Positions 41,810-50,364 of a stretch of DNA of 64,000 bases are shown here, in pieces. The DNA lies in contig JBKPDF010000065.1 of NCBI GenBank assembly GCA_046727735.1, positions 1 to 64,000 on the forward strand. Reading direction: 5' to 3'. The stretch is from AP-16 sp046727735 (GTDB taxonomy: Bacteria; Pseudomonadota; Alphaproteobacteria; Rhizobiales; Xanthobacteraceae). The stretch's first letter is position 1; every line of letters starts with the position of its first letter. The notes beneath the pieces were generated by a model. That model did not search any database, was not told the DNA's origin, and saw only the letters and a program-made list of their open reading frames with translations. A program made the position numbers and the translations under genes.

Positions 41810-42112
41810 TCAGTGCTTGTGGCCTGGCGAGTCGAATGCGGCGCGCTGCGCCGGGCTCGCCTCGCGCTGGTATTTCGTCCTCCATTCCTCGTAGGGCATG
41901 CCGTAGACGAGCTCGCGGCTCTCGTCCTTCGACATGGGCACGCCCTTCGCGTCGGCCGCCTCCTTCATCCAGTTCGACAGGCAATTGCGACAAAAGCCCG
42001 CGAGGTTCATCAGGTCGATGTTCTGCACGTCGGTATGCGCTCGCAAATGCTCGACCAGCCGCCGGTAGACGGCGGCTTCGAGGCTGGTGCGCGTTTGATC
42101 GTCGAGTTTCAT
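41810..42112 (-). CDS. DUF1244 family protein
   Basis: The 100-residue protein starts MKLDDQTRTSLEAAVYRRLVEHLRAHTDVQNIDLMNLAGFCRNCL, the DUF1244 signature, and ends GMPYEEWRTKYQREAS. The paired cysteines (CRNC) could bind metal. Structures of the family show a small helical dimer; the role is unknown. AAGGATCC precedes the start at 42112. It lies upstream of gapR on the same strand with a gap of 114 bases. Confidence 0.92.
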   Translation of the reverse strand: MKLDDQTRTSLEAAVYRRLVEHLRAHTDVQNIDLMNLAGFCRNCLSNWMKEAADAKGVPMSKDESRELVYGMPYEEWRTKYQREASPAQRAAFDSPGHKH

Positions 42113-42486
42113 GGATCCTTCTCGCTTCGGCAGCGGGTCCCGCCCGCACCGAGAGAATAGGGAGCCCACGGCAGAACCGCTATGACTTGTGCGTATGGGC
42201 ATATGTCGGACCGGCGGGCGGCCAAGCCTCCGGGCCGGATTCCACCCGTTTTCCGGGTATTTTCCGACGCAGATCGGCGTTGACTGTCCTGCGCGTTGAC
42301 AGCGCGTGGCTGCTGGCGCGAAATCCGGCCGCGAAGTGTCTTCAGGGTTTCGCGGGCGCAACTCCCCGTTCCGGCTTTGTCGGCAGAGCCTTGGGGCCGG
42401 GCAATTTCGCGGAGCGCGGCCTGCAACCGGCTGTCGGTTCCGCGAGAATCGACATTCCCGTTCTCTGCCCGGAGGGGTGAAACGAA
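42113..42486. other. Divergent intergenic region between DUF1244 and DUF1036 genes
   Basis: These 374 bases must hold both promoters. I see no RNA gene, repeat or clear motif. Open frames continuing upstream of either gene show no similarity. Confidence 0.45.
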
Positions 42487-43011
42487 GTGACCGCAATGCT
42501 GGCGAGAGCAGCCCTGTCCGGCTTGGCGTTACTGGCTTACGCGGCGCCCGCCGGCGCCGACTTCCGGCTCTGCAACAATACCGGCAGCCGCGTGGGCATC
42601 GCCATCGGCTACAAGGACGGCGACGGCTGGACCACGGAGGGCTGGTGGAATCTCGCCGGCCGGAACTGCGACACCTTGCTCAAAGGCGCTTTGGTGGCCC
42701 GGTTCTACTATATCTACGCGATCGACTACGATCGCGGCGGTGAATGGTCGGGCAAGGCTTTCATGTGCACGCGCGACAAGGAATTCACCATTCGCGGCAT
42801 CGAGGATTGCCTCGCGCGCGGCTTCGACCGCACCGGCTTCTTCGAAGTCGACACCGGCGAGCAGCGCTCCTGGACGGTGCAGCTCACGGAATCGACCGAG
42901 CAGCCGACGCGCACGGCACCCCAGGCCGCACCGGCCGATCCGGGTCCGCCCGCCGGGGGTCAGCCGGCGAGCCAATCTGCACCGAATTCGACGAGGCCTC
43001 CGGCCCGATGA
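42487..43011 (+). CDS. DUF1036 exported protein
   Basis: The 174-residue protein has a signal peptide (LARAALSGLALLAYAAPAGA) and the DUF1036 domain: FRLCNNTGSRVGIAIGYKDGDGWTTEGWWNLAGRNCDTLLKG and FMCTRDKEFTIRGIEDCLARGFDRTGFFEVDTG, with four conserved cysteines likely in disulfides. Function is unknown. The Pro-rich tail is not conserved. The start is GTG at 42487 or ATG at 42496. Its stop overlaps the pyk start (ATGA), so the two are cotranslated. Confidence 0.92.
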   Translation: MTAMLARAALSGLALLAYAAPAGADFRLCNNTGSRVGIAIGYKDGDGWTTEGWWNLAGRNCDTLLKGALVARFYYIYAIDYDRGGEWSGKAFMCTRDKEFTIRGIEDCLARGFDRTGFFEVDTGEQRSWTVQLTESTEQPTRTAPQAAPADPGPPAGGQPASQSAPNSTRPPAR

Positions 43012-44489
43012 GACGCTTGCGCCGGGCGAAGATCGTCGCGACGCTCGGGCCCGCTTCGTCCGAAGCGAGCGTCATCCGGCGGCTGTTCGAAGCGGGCGCC
43101 GACGTGTTCCGCATCAACATGAGTCACACCCCGCACGACCGCATGCGCGAACTCGTGCGGCTCATCCGTTCGATCGAAAAGCAATGCGAGCGCCCGATCG
43201 GGGTGCTGGTCGACCTGCAGGGGCCGAAGCTGCGCGTCGGCAGCTTCGAAGGCGATGCGGTCGCGCTCGAACGGGGTGCGCGCTTCGTGCTCGATTCCGA
43301 TCCGGCACCGGGCGACACCTCGCGCGTGCAACTGCCGCATCCGGAAATCCTTGCGGCGATCGAGCCCGGTCACACGCTGCTGCTCGACGACGGCAAGATC
43401 CGGCTGACCGTGATCGAGACCTCGCCGGGCCGCGCGGTGACCCGGGTCGAGGTCGGGGGCAAGCTGTCGAACCGCAAGGGCATCAGCCTCCCCGATACGA
43501 CGGTGGCATTCTCCGCGCTCACCGCCAAGGACCGCTCCGATCTCGAGGCGGCGCTCGATGCCGGCATCGATTGGGTTGCGCTGTCGTTCATTCAGCGCCC
43601 CGAAGACGTGGCGGAGGCCAAGAAGATCACTCGCGGCCGCGCCGCCGTGATGGCGAAGATCGAGAAGCCGCAAGCGGTGAGCCGGCTCGCCGAGATCCTG
43701 GACCTCGTCGATGCGCTGATGGTCGCGCGCGGCGACCTCGGCGTGGAAATGCCGCTCGAAAAGGTGCCCGGCGTGCAGAAGCAGATCACCCGGTTGACGC
43801 GGCGCGCCGGCAAGCCGGTCGTGGTCGCGACGCAGATGCTGGAATCCATGATCGTCAATCCGGTGCCGACGCGCGCCGAAGTCTCCGACGTGGCGACGGC
43901 GGTGTTCGAGGGCGCCGACGCGATCATGCTTTCGGCGGAATCCGCGGCCGGCAAATACCCGGTGGAATCGGTGGCGATGATGAACCGCATCGCCGAGGAG
44001 GTGGAGGGCGACCCGACCTATCGGTCGATCGTGGAGGCACAGCGCGCGGAGCCCGAGGCGACCGGCTCTGACGCGATCGCGGCGGCGACGCGAGGCATCG
44101 CCGAGACGCTGGTGCTTTCCGCGATCGTGTGCTGGACCGCCTCCGGCGCGACCGCGCTCAGGGTCGCGCGCGAGCGGCCGACGTCGCCGATCGTCGCCAT
44201 CTCGCCCAATGTCTCCACCGGCCGCAAGCTCTCGCTGGTGTGGGGCGTGCATTGCGTGATCGCCCAAGACGCGCGCGATCTCGACGACGTCGTCGATCGC
44301 GCCTGCCGCATGGCCCTGCGCGACGGCTTTGCCAAGGTCGGGCAGCGCATCATCATCGTGGCGGGCGTGCCGCTGCGCGTGCCGGGCGCCACCAACATGA
44401 TGCGGCTCGCGTTCGTCGGCGCCGAGGCTGCCGAGAGCGTGCCGCTGTTTCAAACTGCCGAGGAGAGACGGCAACCGACCGGGGTGTGA
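43008..44489 (+). CDS. pyk: Pyruvate kinase
   Basis: The 493-residue glycolytic enzyme makes pyruvate and ATP from phosphoenolpyruvate and ADP. Visible are KIVATLGPASS, FRINMSHT, the catalytic AKIEKPQAV lysine and VARGDLGVEMP, GKPVVVATQMLESM, and EGADAIMLSAESAAGKYP. The C-terminal allosteric domain (from about 355) is complete. The start at 43008 overlaps the DUF1036 stop. DUF1036-pyk linkage is, as I recall, common in Rhizobiales. Confidence 0.96.
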   Translation: MRRLRRAKIVATLGPASSEASVIRRLFEAGADVFRINMSHTPHDRMRELVRLIRSIEKQCERPIGVLVDLQGPKLRVGSFEGDAVALERGARFVLDSDPAPGDTSRVQLPHPEILAAIEPGHTLLLDDGKIRLTVIETSPGRAVTRVEVGGKLSNRKGISLPDTTVAFSALTAKDRSDLEAALDAGIDWVALSFIQRPEDVAEAKKITRGRAAVMAKIEKPQAVSRLAEILDLVDALMVARGDLGVEMPLEKVPGVQKQITRLTRRAGKPVVVATQMLESMIVNPVPTRAEVSDVATAVFEGADAIMLSAESAAGKYPVESVAMMNRIAEEVEGDPTYRSIVEAQRAEPEATGSDAIAAATRGIAETLVLSAIVCWTASGATALRVARERPTSPIVAISPNVSTGRKLSLVWGVHCVIAQDARDLDDVVDRACRMALRDGFAKVGQRIIIVAGVPLRVPGATNMMRLAFVGAEAAESVPLFQTAEERRQPTGV

Positions 44490-44581
44490 CGACGTCGTTA
44501 TGCTGGTTGCGGGCAGGCGTTGGGCCCCGCACCACGATCCGCAGGGTGGGCGGGCGCACGGCCGGGACGGGAACGAGCCCG

Positions 44582-45199
44582 CTAAATCGCGCGGCCGTCG
44601 ACCTTGTCGGTCAACGCCTTGATGAGCTCCGGAATCTTCGGCAGATGCGGATCGAGCTCGATCGCGCGGCGGAACACCTCGAGCGCGCGTTTGTCCTCGC
44701 CCATTTCCTGCAGGATCATGCCGAGCCCGGTCAGCGCCCCGAAATGCCGCGGCTCGCGCGCCAGCGTTTGCGCGATGTCGGCGAGCGCGCGGCCGTAATC
44801 CTGTCTACCGAAATACATCGTCGCTCGCCGGTTCCAGGCCTCGGCGTAATCCGGTTTCAGCTCGATGATGGCATCCAGCAGCCGGATGGCGAGATCGACG
44901 TCCTTCTGCTCTACCGCCTCTTTCACGCGCGACATCAGTAGATCGGCGGTATCGCTGCCGGAGGTGAGCCAGAGCACCCAGATGCGGTTCTCGATCAGCT
45001 TGGCGGTTGCGGCGTCGGGCGCAGCTTTCAGCGCTTCGAACAGGAAATCGATGCTGCGGCCGCGGTCGGGCTTGGCTTCGCGCGGCTTTTCCGGCTCCGC
45101 GGCCGCGGGCGGCTGGGCTTGTGCGTGCGCGCACACCGGCATGGCCAGCCCGAGGGCCAGCAGGCAAGCGGGAGCGAAAGCAGCGAATCTTGCCGTCAT
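44582..45199 (-). CDS. Exported tetratricopeptide-repeat protein
   Basis: The 205-residue protein has a signal peptide (FAPACLLALGLAMPVCAHA) and three or four TPR-like helix pairs between residues 85 and 190 (LDAIIELKPDYAEAWNRRATMYF, ALADIAQTLAREPRHFGALTGLG, ALEVFRRAIELDPHLPKI). It probably acts as a periplasmic scaffold; partners are unknown. The start at 45199 is chosen over an upstream TTG at 45220. Confidence 0.85.
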   Translation of the reverse strand: MTARFAAFAPACLLALGLAMPVCAHAQAQPPAAAEPEKPREAKPDRGRSIDFLFEALKAAPDAATAKLIENRIWVLWLTSGSDTADLLMSRVKEAVEQKDVDLAIRLLDAIIELKPDYAEAWNRRATMYFGRQDYGRALADIAQTLAREPRHFGALTGLGMILQEMGEDKRALEVFRRAIELDPHLPKIPELIKALTDKVDGRAI

Positions 45200-45279
45200 G
45201 GGACGATTGTACGGCCGCAAGCCGCGCCCGTAACCAGCAAAATACGCAAACGTCCGTGAGCGGAAGCGAGTTCCTGGCT

Positions 45280-45405
45280 TCAGCCCTGGCGGGCCTTGAA
45301 CCGGCGCTGGGTCTTGTTGATGACGTAGACGCGGCCTTTGCGCCGCACCAGCCGATTGTTGCGGTGCCGGCTGCGCAGGGATTTGAGCGAATTGCGGACT
45401 TTCAT
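45280..45405 (-). CDS. rpmJ: 50S ribosomal protein L36
   Basis: The 41-residue basic protein reads MKVRNSLKSLRSRHRNNRLVRRKGRVYVINKTQRRFKARQG, or in parts MKVRNSLKSL, RLVRRKGRVYVINK and QRRFKARQG. It is the cysteine-free (zinc-independent) L36 typical of alphaproteobacteria, as is the L31 of this window. GAGGAACC precedes the ATG at 45405. It lies alone, downstream of livF and upstream of the TPR gene. Confidence 0.95.
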   Translation of the reverse strand: MKVRNSLKSLRSRHRNNRLVRRKGRVYVINKTQRRFKARQG

Positions 45406-45503
45406 CGTTGGTTCCTCGGAGCTCGCGGGTTGATAGGAGCCACGCCGAAGCCTGTCAACGCCGTGAGCTGCGGATATCGATGTGTCGCAGTGAGCGCGGC
45501 AAA

Positions 45504-45544
45504 CGCGCTTCCCTCTCCCCGCGTGCGAGAAGAAGGGAAGCGCG
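45504..45544. repeat. 10-bp perfect inverted repeat downstream of livF
   Basis: CGCGCTTCCC at 45504-45513 pairs perfectly with GGGAAGCGCG at 45535-45544. It lies just after the livF stop and before rpmJ on the same strand. A short T-run (three) follows on the minus strand, so it may be a weak terminator. Confidence 0.55.
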
Positions 45545-45552
45545 GGCTCGAA

Positions 45553-46260
45553 TCAAATCCCCAGATACGCTTGGCGCACGCGGTCGTTGGCCAAGAGCTC
45601 CGGCCCGGTTCCCTCGAGCACGGTGCGACCGGTTTCCATGACATAGGCCCGGTCGGCGATGCTGAGCGCCGCATGGGCGTTCTGCTCGACCAGGAAGATC
45701 GTGACGCCTTCCTTCTGCAGCTGTTGCACGCAGCGGAAAATCTCGGCGACCAGGACCGGCGCAAGCCCCATGCTGGGCTCGTCCAGCAGCAACAGCCGCG
45801 GCTTCGACATCAGCGCGCGGGCGATCGCCAGCATCTGCTGCTGCCCGCCCGAGAGCGTGCCGGCGAGCTCGCGGCGCTTGGTTTCAAGAACCGGAAACAG
45901 CGCGAATGCGCGGTCGATGCCGTCGCGGATTTCGCCGCGCGTGCGCGTATAGCCGCCCATCACGAGGTTGTCCTCGACGCTGAGCGCCGGGAACATCTGG
46001 CGGCCTTCCGGCACCTGGGCGATGCCCAGCCGGACGCGTCGCGCCGGCGAAAATTTGCGGATGCTCTCGCCCGCGAACCGGATATCGCCGCCGCTTGCGG
46101 GACGCACGCCGGAAATCGTGCGCATCAGCGTGGTCTTCCCGGCGCCGTTGGCGCCGACCACGACCGAGAGCTCCCTCTCCTCGATGCGCATGTCGACCCC
46201 GCGCAGCGCCGGGATGCGGCCGTAATGGCTGGTGAGCCGTTCGATCTCGACGAGCGCCAT
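45553..46260 (-). CDS. livF: Branched-chain amino-acid-type ABC transporter ATPase LivF
   Basis: The 235-residue ATPase has Walker A GANGAGKTT, signature LSGGQQQM, Walker B LLLLDEPSMGLAP and switch histidine region VEQNAHAAL, all typical of LivF. It powers the LivHM permease. The ATG at 46260 starts the conserved ALVEIERLTSHYG; a TTG at 46281 is possible. The partner ATPase gene livG, normally between livM and livF, is absent. Confidence 0.93.
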   Translation of the reverse strand: MALVEIERLTSHYGRIPALRGVDMRIEERELSVVVGANGAGKTTLMRTISGVRPASGGDIRFAGESIRKFSPARRVRLGIAQVPEGRQMFPALSVEDNLVMGGYTRTRGEIRDGIDRAFALFPVLETKRRELAGTLSGGQQQMLAIARALMSKPRLLLLDEPSMGLAPVLVAEIFRCVQQLQKEGVTIFLVEQNAHAALSIADRAYVMETGRTVLEGTGPELLANDRVRQAYLGI

Positions 46261-46288
46261 CGGGCGGTTGCTCACCGGCAATGGTGGA

Positions 46289-47260
46289 TCACGGAGGGTG
46301 CGGCAGATCGCGCTTGGCGGCTCGGCGCTCGATCAGCCGCAGGTGGAGCGAAGGCACGATCCCCTTCGGCAGGAAGATCATCGCGGTCACCAGAATGACG
46401 CCGAACAGGAAATCGTGCCACAGCTCGAATCCGGAGAGCGCCTGGGGCAGCAAGGTGAGCAACGCGGCGCCGATGGCGGCGCCGAACGTCGAGGCCATGC
46501 CGCCGACCACCACCATCGTCACGAACTCGACCGAGCGCAGGAATCCAGCCTCGTCCGGCGTGATGAACCGCTCGGCATTGGCGAACAGCGAGCCGCTCAC
46601 CGCGGCGATCACGGCCGAGAGCACGAAGACGCGCGCCTTCAGCGCCGCGGTGTCGAGCCCCGCGGTCTGCGCGGCGATCTCCGAATCGGCGAGCGCACGC
46701 AAGCCGCGGCCGAACGCCGTGCGCATCAGGTTGAGCGACAATAAGATCACGAGCGCGAGCACCGCCGCCACGATCCAGTACCAGGTGTCGGGCCCGCCCA
46801 GCTTCCAGCCGAGGATTTGCAGCGACGGCACCGAGATGCCATCGGGCCCGCCGGTCAACTCGATCTCGCGGTTGATCACGATCGAGACGATGATGCCGAG
46901 TCCGAGCGTCGCCATCGCGAGGTAATGGCCGCTCAGCCGCAGAATCGGCCGCGCCACCGCGAACGCCAGCGCGCCGGCGAGCGCCGCGCCGACGACGAGA
47001 GCGATGAGGCCGTGCACCTCGTAGCGCGAGGCGAGGATCGCGCTCGAATAGCCGCCGATCGCGAAGAACGCCGCGTGCCCGAGGCTGATCTGCCCGGCAT
47101 AGCCGACCAGGAGATTGAGGCCGACCGCGACGATGGCGTTGAGCCCCATCTTCATCGCCACGTCGTAATGATAGTTGTTGGAAAAACCGAGCGGCGCGAG
47201 GACGACGACGAGCACGAGCGCGGCAAGCCCGGCATAGCCGCTGTCGATCAGCGCCGACAT
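46289..47260 (-). CDS. livM: Branched-chain amino-acid-type permease LivM
   Basis: The 323-residue integral membrane protein has eight to ten hydrophobic helices and the LivM hallmarks GLNLLVGYAGQISLGHAAFFAIGGY and GRGLRALADSEIAAQTAGLD (the ATPase-coupling EAA-like loop). The start at 47260 fits the family; the frame extends upstream to 47440 with unconserved residues, overlapping the livH end. It is followed after 28 bases by livF. Confidence 0.92.
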   Translation of the reverse strand: MSALIDSGYAGLAALVLVVVLAPLGFSNNYHYDVAMKMGLNAIVAVGLNLLVGYAGQISLGHAAFFAIGGYSSAILASRYEVHGLIALVVGAALAGALAFAVARPILRLSGHYLAMATLGLGIIVSIVINREIELTGGPDGISVPSLQILGWKLGGPDTWYWIVAAVLALVILLSLNLMRTAFGRGLRALADSEIAAQTAGLDTAALKARVFVLSAVIAAVSGSLFANAERFITPDEAGFLRSVEFVTMVVVGGMASTFGAAIGAALLTLLPQALSGFELWHDFLFGVILVTAMIFLPKGIVPSLHLRLIERRAAKRDLPHPP

Positions 47261-47436
47261 CTGAGGGGTTGCCGATTGGCGCCGCATCGAGGATTTGCTC
47301 AGCTCCCAGCTCCGATTCCGAAATCGCGAGAGTTGGTGAAAGCGGGCGGCGGACGTGCTCCCGCAAGGGGAGAGGGTGAGCGCGCGTACGGCTCGGCTGG
47401 ATACATCAAGTCGATCATGGTTCGGTTGCGAGCGTC

Positions 47437-48312
47437 TCACACCCGGTGTACGGCGCGGCGGCCGAACAGGCCGCTCGGTTTGAGGATCAGCACGGCGAGG
47501 ATCAACAAGAACGCAACCGCGTCCTTATAGGCGGAGGAGACGTAACCGGCCGCCATCGCCTCGGTGAGGCCGAGCACGATGCCGCCGGCGAGCGCGCCGG
47601 TCGCGGTGCCGAGCCCGCCGAGAATCGCCGCGCAGAATCCCTTGAGCCCCAGCATGATGCCGACATCGTAGCGGGTGAGCGTGATCGGCGCGGTGAGCAC
47701 GCCGGCGAGGGCGCCGAGCAGCGCGGAGATCGCGAAGCTCAGCCGCAGCATCTTTCGCACATCGATGCCCATCAGCTCCGCCGCTAGCCGGTTCTGCGCA
47801 GTTGCGAGCATCGCCTTGCCGAGCCGCGTGCGGTTGAAGAAGAACGCGAGCGCGGCCATCACGACGAGCAGGCTGACCAGGATCCAGAACGCCTGCGGGA
47901 TCACCTGCGCGCCGCCGATGTCGACCGGCACGTCGCCGGAAAACGAGGCGAGCCGGTAGAAATTCTTGCCGAGCAGGATCTCGACCGCACCGCGGATGGT
48001 GATCGAAATCCCAATGGTGATGATGATGAGGGTGACGAGGCTCGAGTGCCGCACCGGCTCGATCGCCAGCCGCTCGACCGCCAGGCCGGCCACGACCGCG
48101 ATAGCGATCGCAGCCGGCACCGCGAGGACCAGCGGCATCGCGTCGCCGGCCGAGAGCGCCACCGCCGCCATGCCGCCGATCATCACGAACTCGCCCTGGG
48201 CGAAATTGATGATGTCGGACGTGTTGTAGATCATCGAGAAGCCGATGCCGATCAGCGCGTAGATGGCGCCGACCGTGAGGCCGGAGGCGAGGATCTGCAG
48301 GAACTCGGCCAT
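47437..48312 (-). CDS. livH: Branched-chain amino-acid-type permease LivH
   Basis: The 291-residue membrane protein starts MAEFLQILASGLTVGAIYALIGIGFSMIYNTSDIINFAQGEFVM, the LivH signature, and has about eight helices; the coupling loop is LATAQNRLAAELMGIDVRK. It pairs with LivM. It is separated from livM by 176 bases (less if the longer livM start is used) and from the binding-protein gene by a repeat-filled spacer. Confidence 0.94.
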   Translation of the reverse strand: MAEFLQILASGLTVGAIYALIGIGFSMIYNTSDIINFAQGEFVMIGGMAAVALSAGDAMPLVLAVPAAIAIAVVAGLAVERLAIEPVRHSSLVTLIIITIGISITIRGAVEILLGKNFYRLASFSGDVPVDIGGAQVIPQAFWILVSLLVVMAALAFFFNRTRLGKAMLATAQNRLAAELMGIDVRKMLRLSFAISALLGALAGVLTAPITLTRYDVGIMLGLKGFCAAILGGLGTATGALAGGIVLGLTEAMAAGYVSSAYKDAVAFLLILAVLILKPSGLFGRRAVHRV

Positions 48313-48330
48313 GCCACCCGGCTCGGCTCA

Positions 48331-48447
48331 CCTCCCCCGCTTGCGGGGGAGGTCGGCTCGCGCGTGTGGCGCGGGAGCCGGGAGGGGGCAAACGGCTCCC
48401 GGACACCGAAAGGCCCCCTCCCCATCTCTCCCCCGCAAGCGGGGGAG
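48331..48447. repeat. G-rich palindromic repeat mosaic
   Basis: CCTCCCCCGC-TT-GCGGGGGAGG (48331-48352) and CTCCCCCGC-AA-GCGGGGGAG (48428-48447) are two perfect palindromes framing a third hairpin (GGGAGCC/GGCTCCC). The element lies between the binding-protein gene and livH and could reduce downstream expression by forming a stem. Confidence 0.8.
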
Positions 48448-48509
48448 GGAGGAGTTTGGGGCGATGCTCGCGCGCATCGGCCGCGCTCAGGTCATTTGCC
48501 CCGCCTCGA

Positions 48510-49673
48510 TCAATACAGCAGCTTCCATTTGCCGTTGTCGATCTCGACCATATGGAACGCGGAGGTGTCGAGTCCCATGTGATCGGTCGGCGAGAAATTG
48601 AAGATGCCGTCGGTGCCGACCACGTTCTTCAGGTTCTCGATCGCGTCGCGCACCTTCGCCTTGTCGGTCGAGCCCGCCTGCTTGACGGCGGTGACGTAGA
48701 TCAGCAGCGCGTCGTAGGCGTGGCCCCCGAAGGTCGAGATCGGCTGGTGATAGGCGGCCTCGTATGCCTTGCGGTAGTCGAGCCCGACTTTCTTCTGCGG
48801 ATCGGTGTCGGGCAGCTGTTCGGCGACGAGAACCGCGGCCGCCGGAATGCGAACGCCGTTCGCGGCGGCCCCGGCCCCGTCGATGTATTCCTGAGACGCG
48901 ACCGCGTGGCTGAAATACAGCGGAATCTTCGACATGCCGAGCTGCTGGTAATTGCGCGTGGTGATCACGGTAGGAGCCTGCGAGCCGCAATCGAGCACCG
49001 CCTGTATGTCCGTGTGCGAGCGCAGATTGGTGAGCTGCGGCGTCATGTCGGTGTCGGTCGGCGCGTAGGTCTGATCGTCGACGATGGTGATGCCGTGCTT
49101 CGGCGCGAGATTCTTCGCCTCCTTGCGGCAGGATTCGTCGAAGCCGACCGAGCCGGCGATGATGCCGATCTTGCTCAAACCGCGCTTCTTCATGTCGATG
49201 TAGTCCTTCTCGACCGCCATGCGGTCGGTGTGCGGCGTCTTGAACACCCATTTCTTCACCGGCTCGATGATGACCGCCGCGCCTGCCAGCGAGATGTAGG
49301 GAATCTCCGCGTCCTGCACGATCGGCACCACCGCCATGGTCTCGCCGGTCAGCGAACCGCCGATCAGCACGTCGACCTTGTCGTTGTCGATCAGCTTGCG
49401 CGCGAACGACACCGCCTGCTTGGGATCGGAGCCGCTGTCGTAGAATATGAGCTGGAGCTGCCGGCCGAGGACGCCGCCTTCGCGGTTGATGCGCTCGACC
49501 TCGATCTTGAAAGTCTTGGCTTCCGGATCGCCGAGGAACGAGCCGGGGCCGCTTGCGGACGTGAATCCGCCGATGCGGATCGGCTCGGCGGCGCGCGCGG
49601 AACGCGGATCGAGCGACACCGCCGCAACCAGCACGGCGGTTGCCACGACCGCGGATTTCATCGCCACCTGCAT
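48510..49673 (-). CDS. ABC transporter substrate-binding protein (LivK type)
   Basis: The 387-residue periplasmic protein has a signal peptide (AVVATAVLVAAVSLDPRSARA) and the type I binding-protein fold of Leu/Ile/Val-type receptors: GGFTSASGPGSFLGDPEAKTFKIEVERIN, VDVLIGGSLTGETMAVVPIVQD and FGGHAYDALLIYVTAVKQAG. Ligands of this family range from amino acids to aromatic acids and amides, so the substrate is open; the nearby iorAB suggests an aromatic amino acid or keto acid. The start at 49673 is supported by GGGGAGAAGACG. Confidence 0.9.
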   Translation of the reverse strand: MQVAMKSAVVATAVLVAAVSLDPRSARAAEPIRIGGFTSASGPGSFLGDPEAKTFKIEVERINREGGVLGRQLQLIFYDSGSDPKQAVSFARKLIDNDKVDVLIGGSLTGETMAVVPIVQDAEIPYISLAGAAVIIEPVKKWVFKTPHTDRMAVEKDYIDMKKRGLSKIGIIAGSVGFDESCRKEAKNLAPKHGITIVDDQTYAPTDTDMTPQLTNLRSHTDIQAVLDCGSQAPTVITTRNYQQLGMSKIPLYFSHAVASQEYIDGAGAAANGVRIPAAAVLVAEQLPDTDPQKKVGLDYRKAYEAAYHQPISTFGGHAYDALLIYVTAVKQAGSTDKAKVRDAIENLKNVVGTDGIFNFSPTDHMGLDTSAFHMVEIDNGKWKLLY

Positions 49674-49752
49674 CGTCTTCTCCCCTCGCATTGCGCCCGA
49701 GTCCATGGCGCTCGCCGATGTCTACTCGGCTTGTTGTCGATCTCGCTCCTCT

Positions 49753-50235
49753 TCAGCCGAGGCTCATCGCGATCCGGCGCAGGGCCGCGACGAACTGCGC
49801 TTTTTGCGCGCCGAGGATGTGGTCGAGCTGGCGATCATGGGCAACGGCATGGCGCCGCAGCGTTCGCAGCAATCGCCTGCCCGCAGCGGTCAAGTACAGG
49901 GCATGCACTCTCCGGTCTCCGCGCGCGCGGCGCCGCTCGATCAGCCCGCGGCGTTCGAGATCGTCGAGCGCCGGCGTCAAAGTCGACTTGTCGCGGCCGC
50001 TCGCGCGGCTGAGCGCGGTTTGCGTCAGGCCGGGATTGTGGTCGATCAGGGTCAAAATGGCAAAGCGCCGCGGCTTGAGATCGCTCGCCCCGACGCGCTG
50101 CGCGAAGGCGCGGAACGAGGCTTCCTGGGCAAGCCGCAGATGGAAGCCGATCATGTCGGCAAGCGGCCCGAGCGCGATCCCGTTCGGCAACATCTCCGTA
50201 TCGTGACGCGCGAGCCCGGCCGGTGTGCGACCCAT
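49753..50235 (-). CDS. MarR family regulator
   Basis: The 160-residue protein has the MarR winged helix: ASDLKPRRFAILTLIDHNPGLTQTALSRASGRDKSTLTPALDDLERRGLIERRRARGDRRVHALYLTAAG. It sits between a liv-type importer and divergent iorAB and probably controls one or both, released by an aromatic ligand. The start at 50235 is fixed by GGAGGG with seven bases spacing; the open frame continues far upstream without similarity. Confidence 0.92.
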   Translation of the reverse strand: MGRTPAGLARHDTEMLPNGIALGPLADMIGFHLRLAQEASFRAFAQRVGASDLKPRRFAILTLIDHNPGLTQTALSRASGRDKSTLTPALDDLERRGLIERRRARGDRRVHALYLTAAGRRLLRTLRRHAVAHDRQLDHILGAQKAQFVAALRRIAMSLG

Positions 50236-50288
50236 TCCGCTGCCCTCCGGCTGATGCAAGCTTGCGGCAAGTCTCCCGAGCTGGCAAG

Positions 50289-50318
50289 ATAGTGCGGTCC
50301 AAAATAGTATGGTGTCAA
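50289..50318 (-). promoter_or_regulatory. Candidate promoter of the marR gene
   Basis: On the minus strand TTGACA (50318-50313) and CACTAT (50294-50289) are 18 bases apart. ATAGTGCGGT (50289-50298) and ATAGTATGGT (50304-50313) are imperfect direct repeats over the same stretch, a possible MarR site shared with iorA. Confidence 0.45.
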
Positions 50319-50364
50319 ACCAAATACCGGCATCGTTGGGGCCGGCAAAGCTCTCGCGGGAGGC

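Noticed and set aside
42744..43007. Upstream extension of the pyruvate kinase frame
   Set aside because: The frame is open but overlaps the DUF1036 gene in another frame and has no similarity; the ATG at 43008 begins the conserved sequence.
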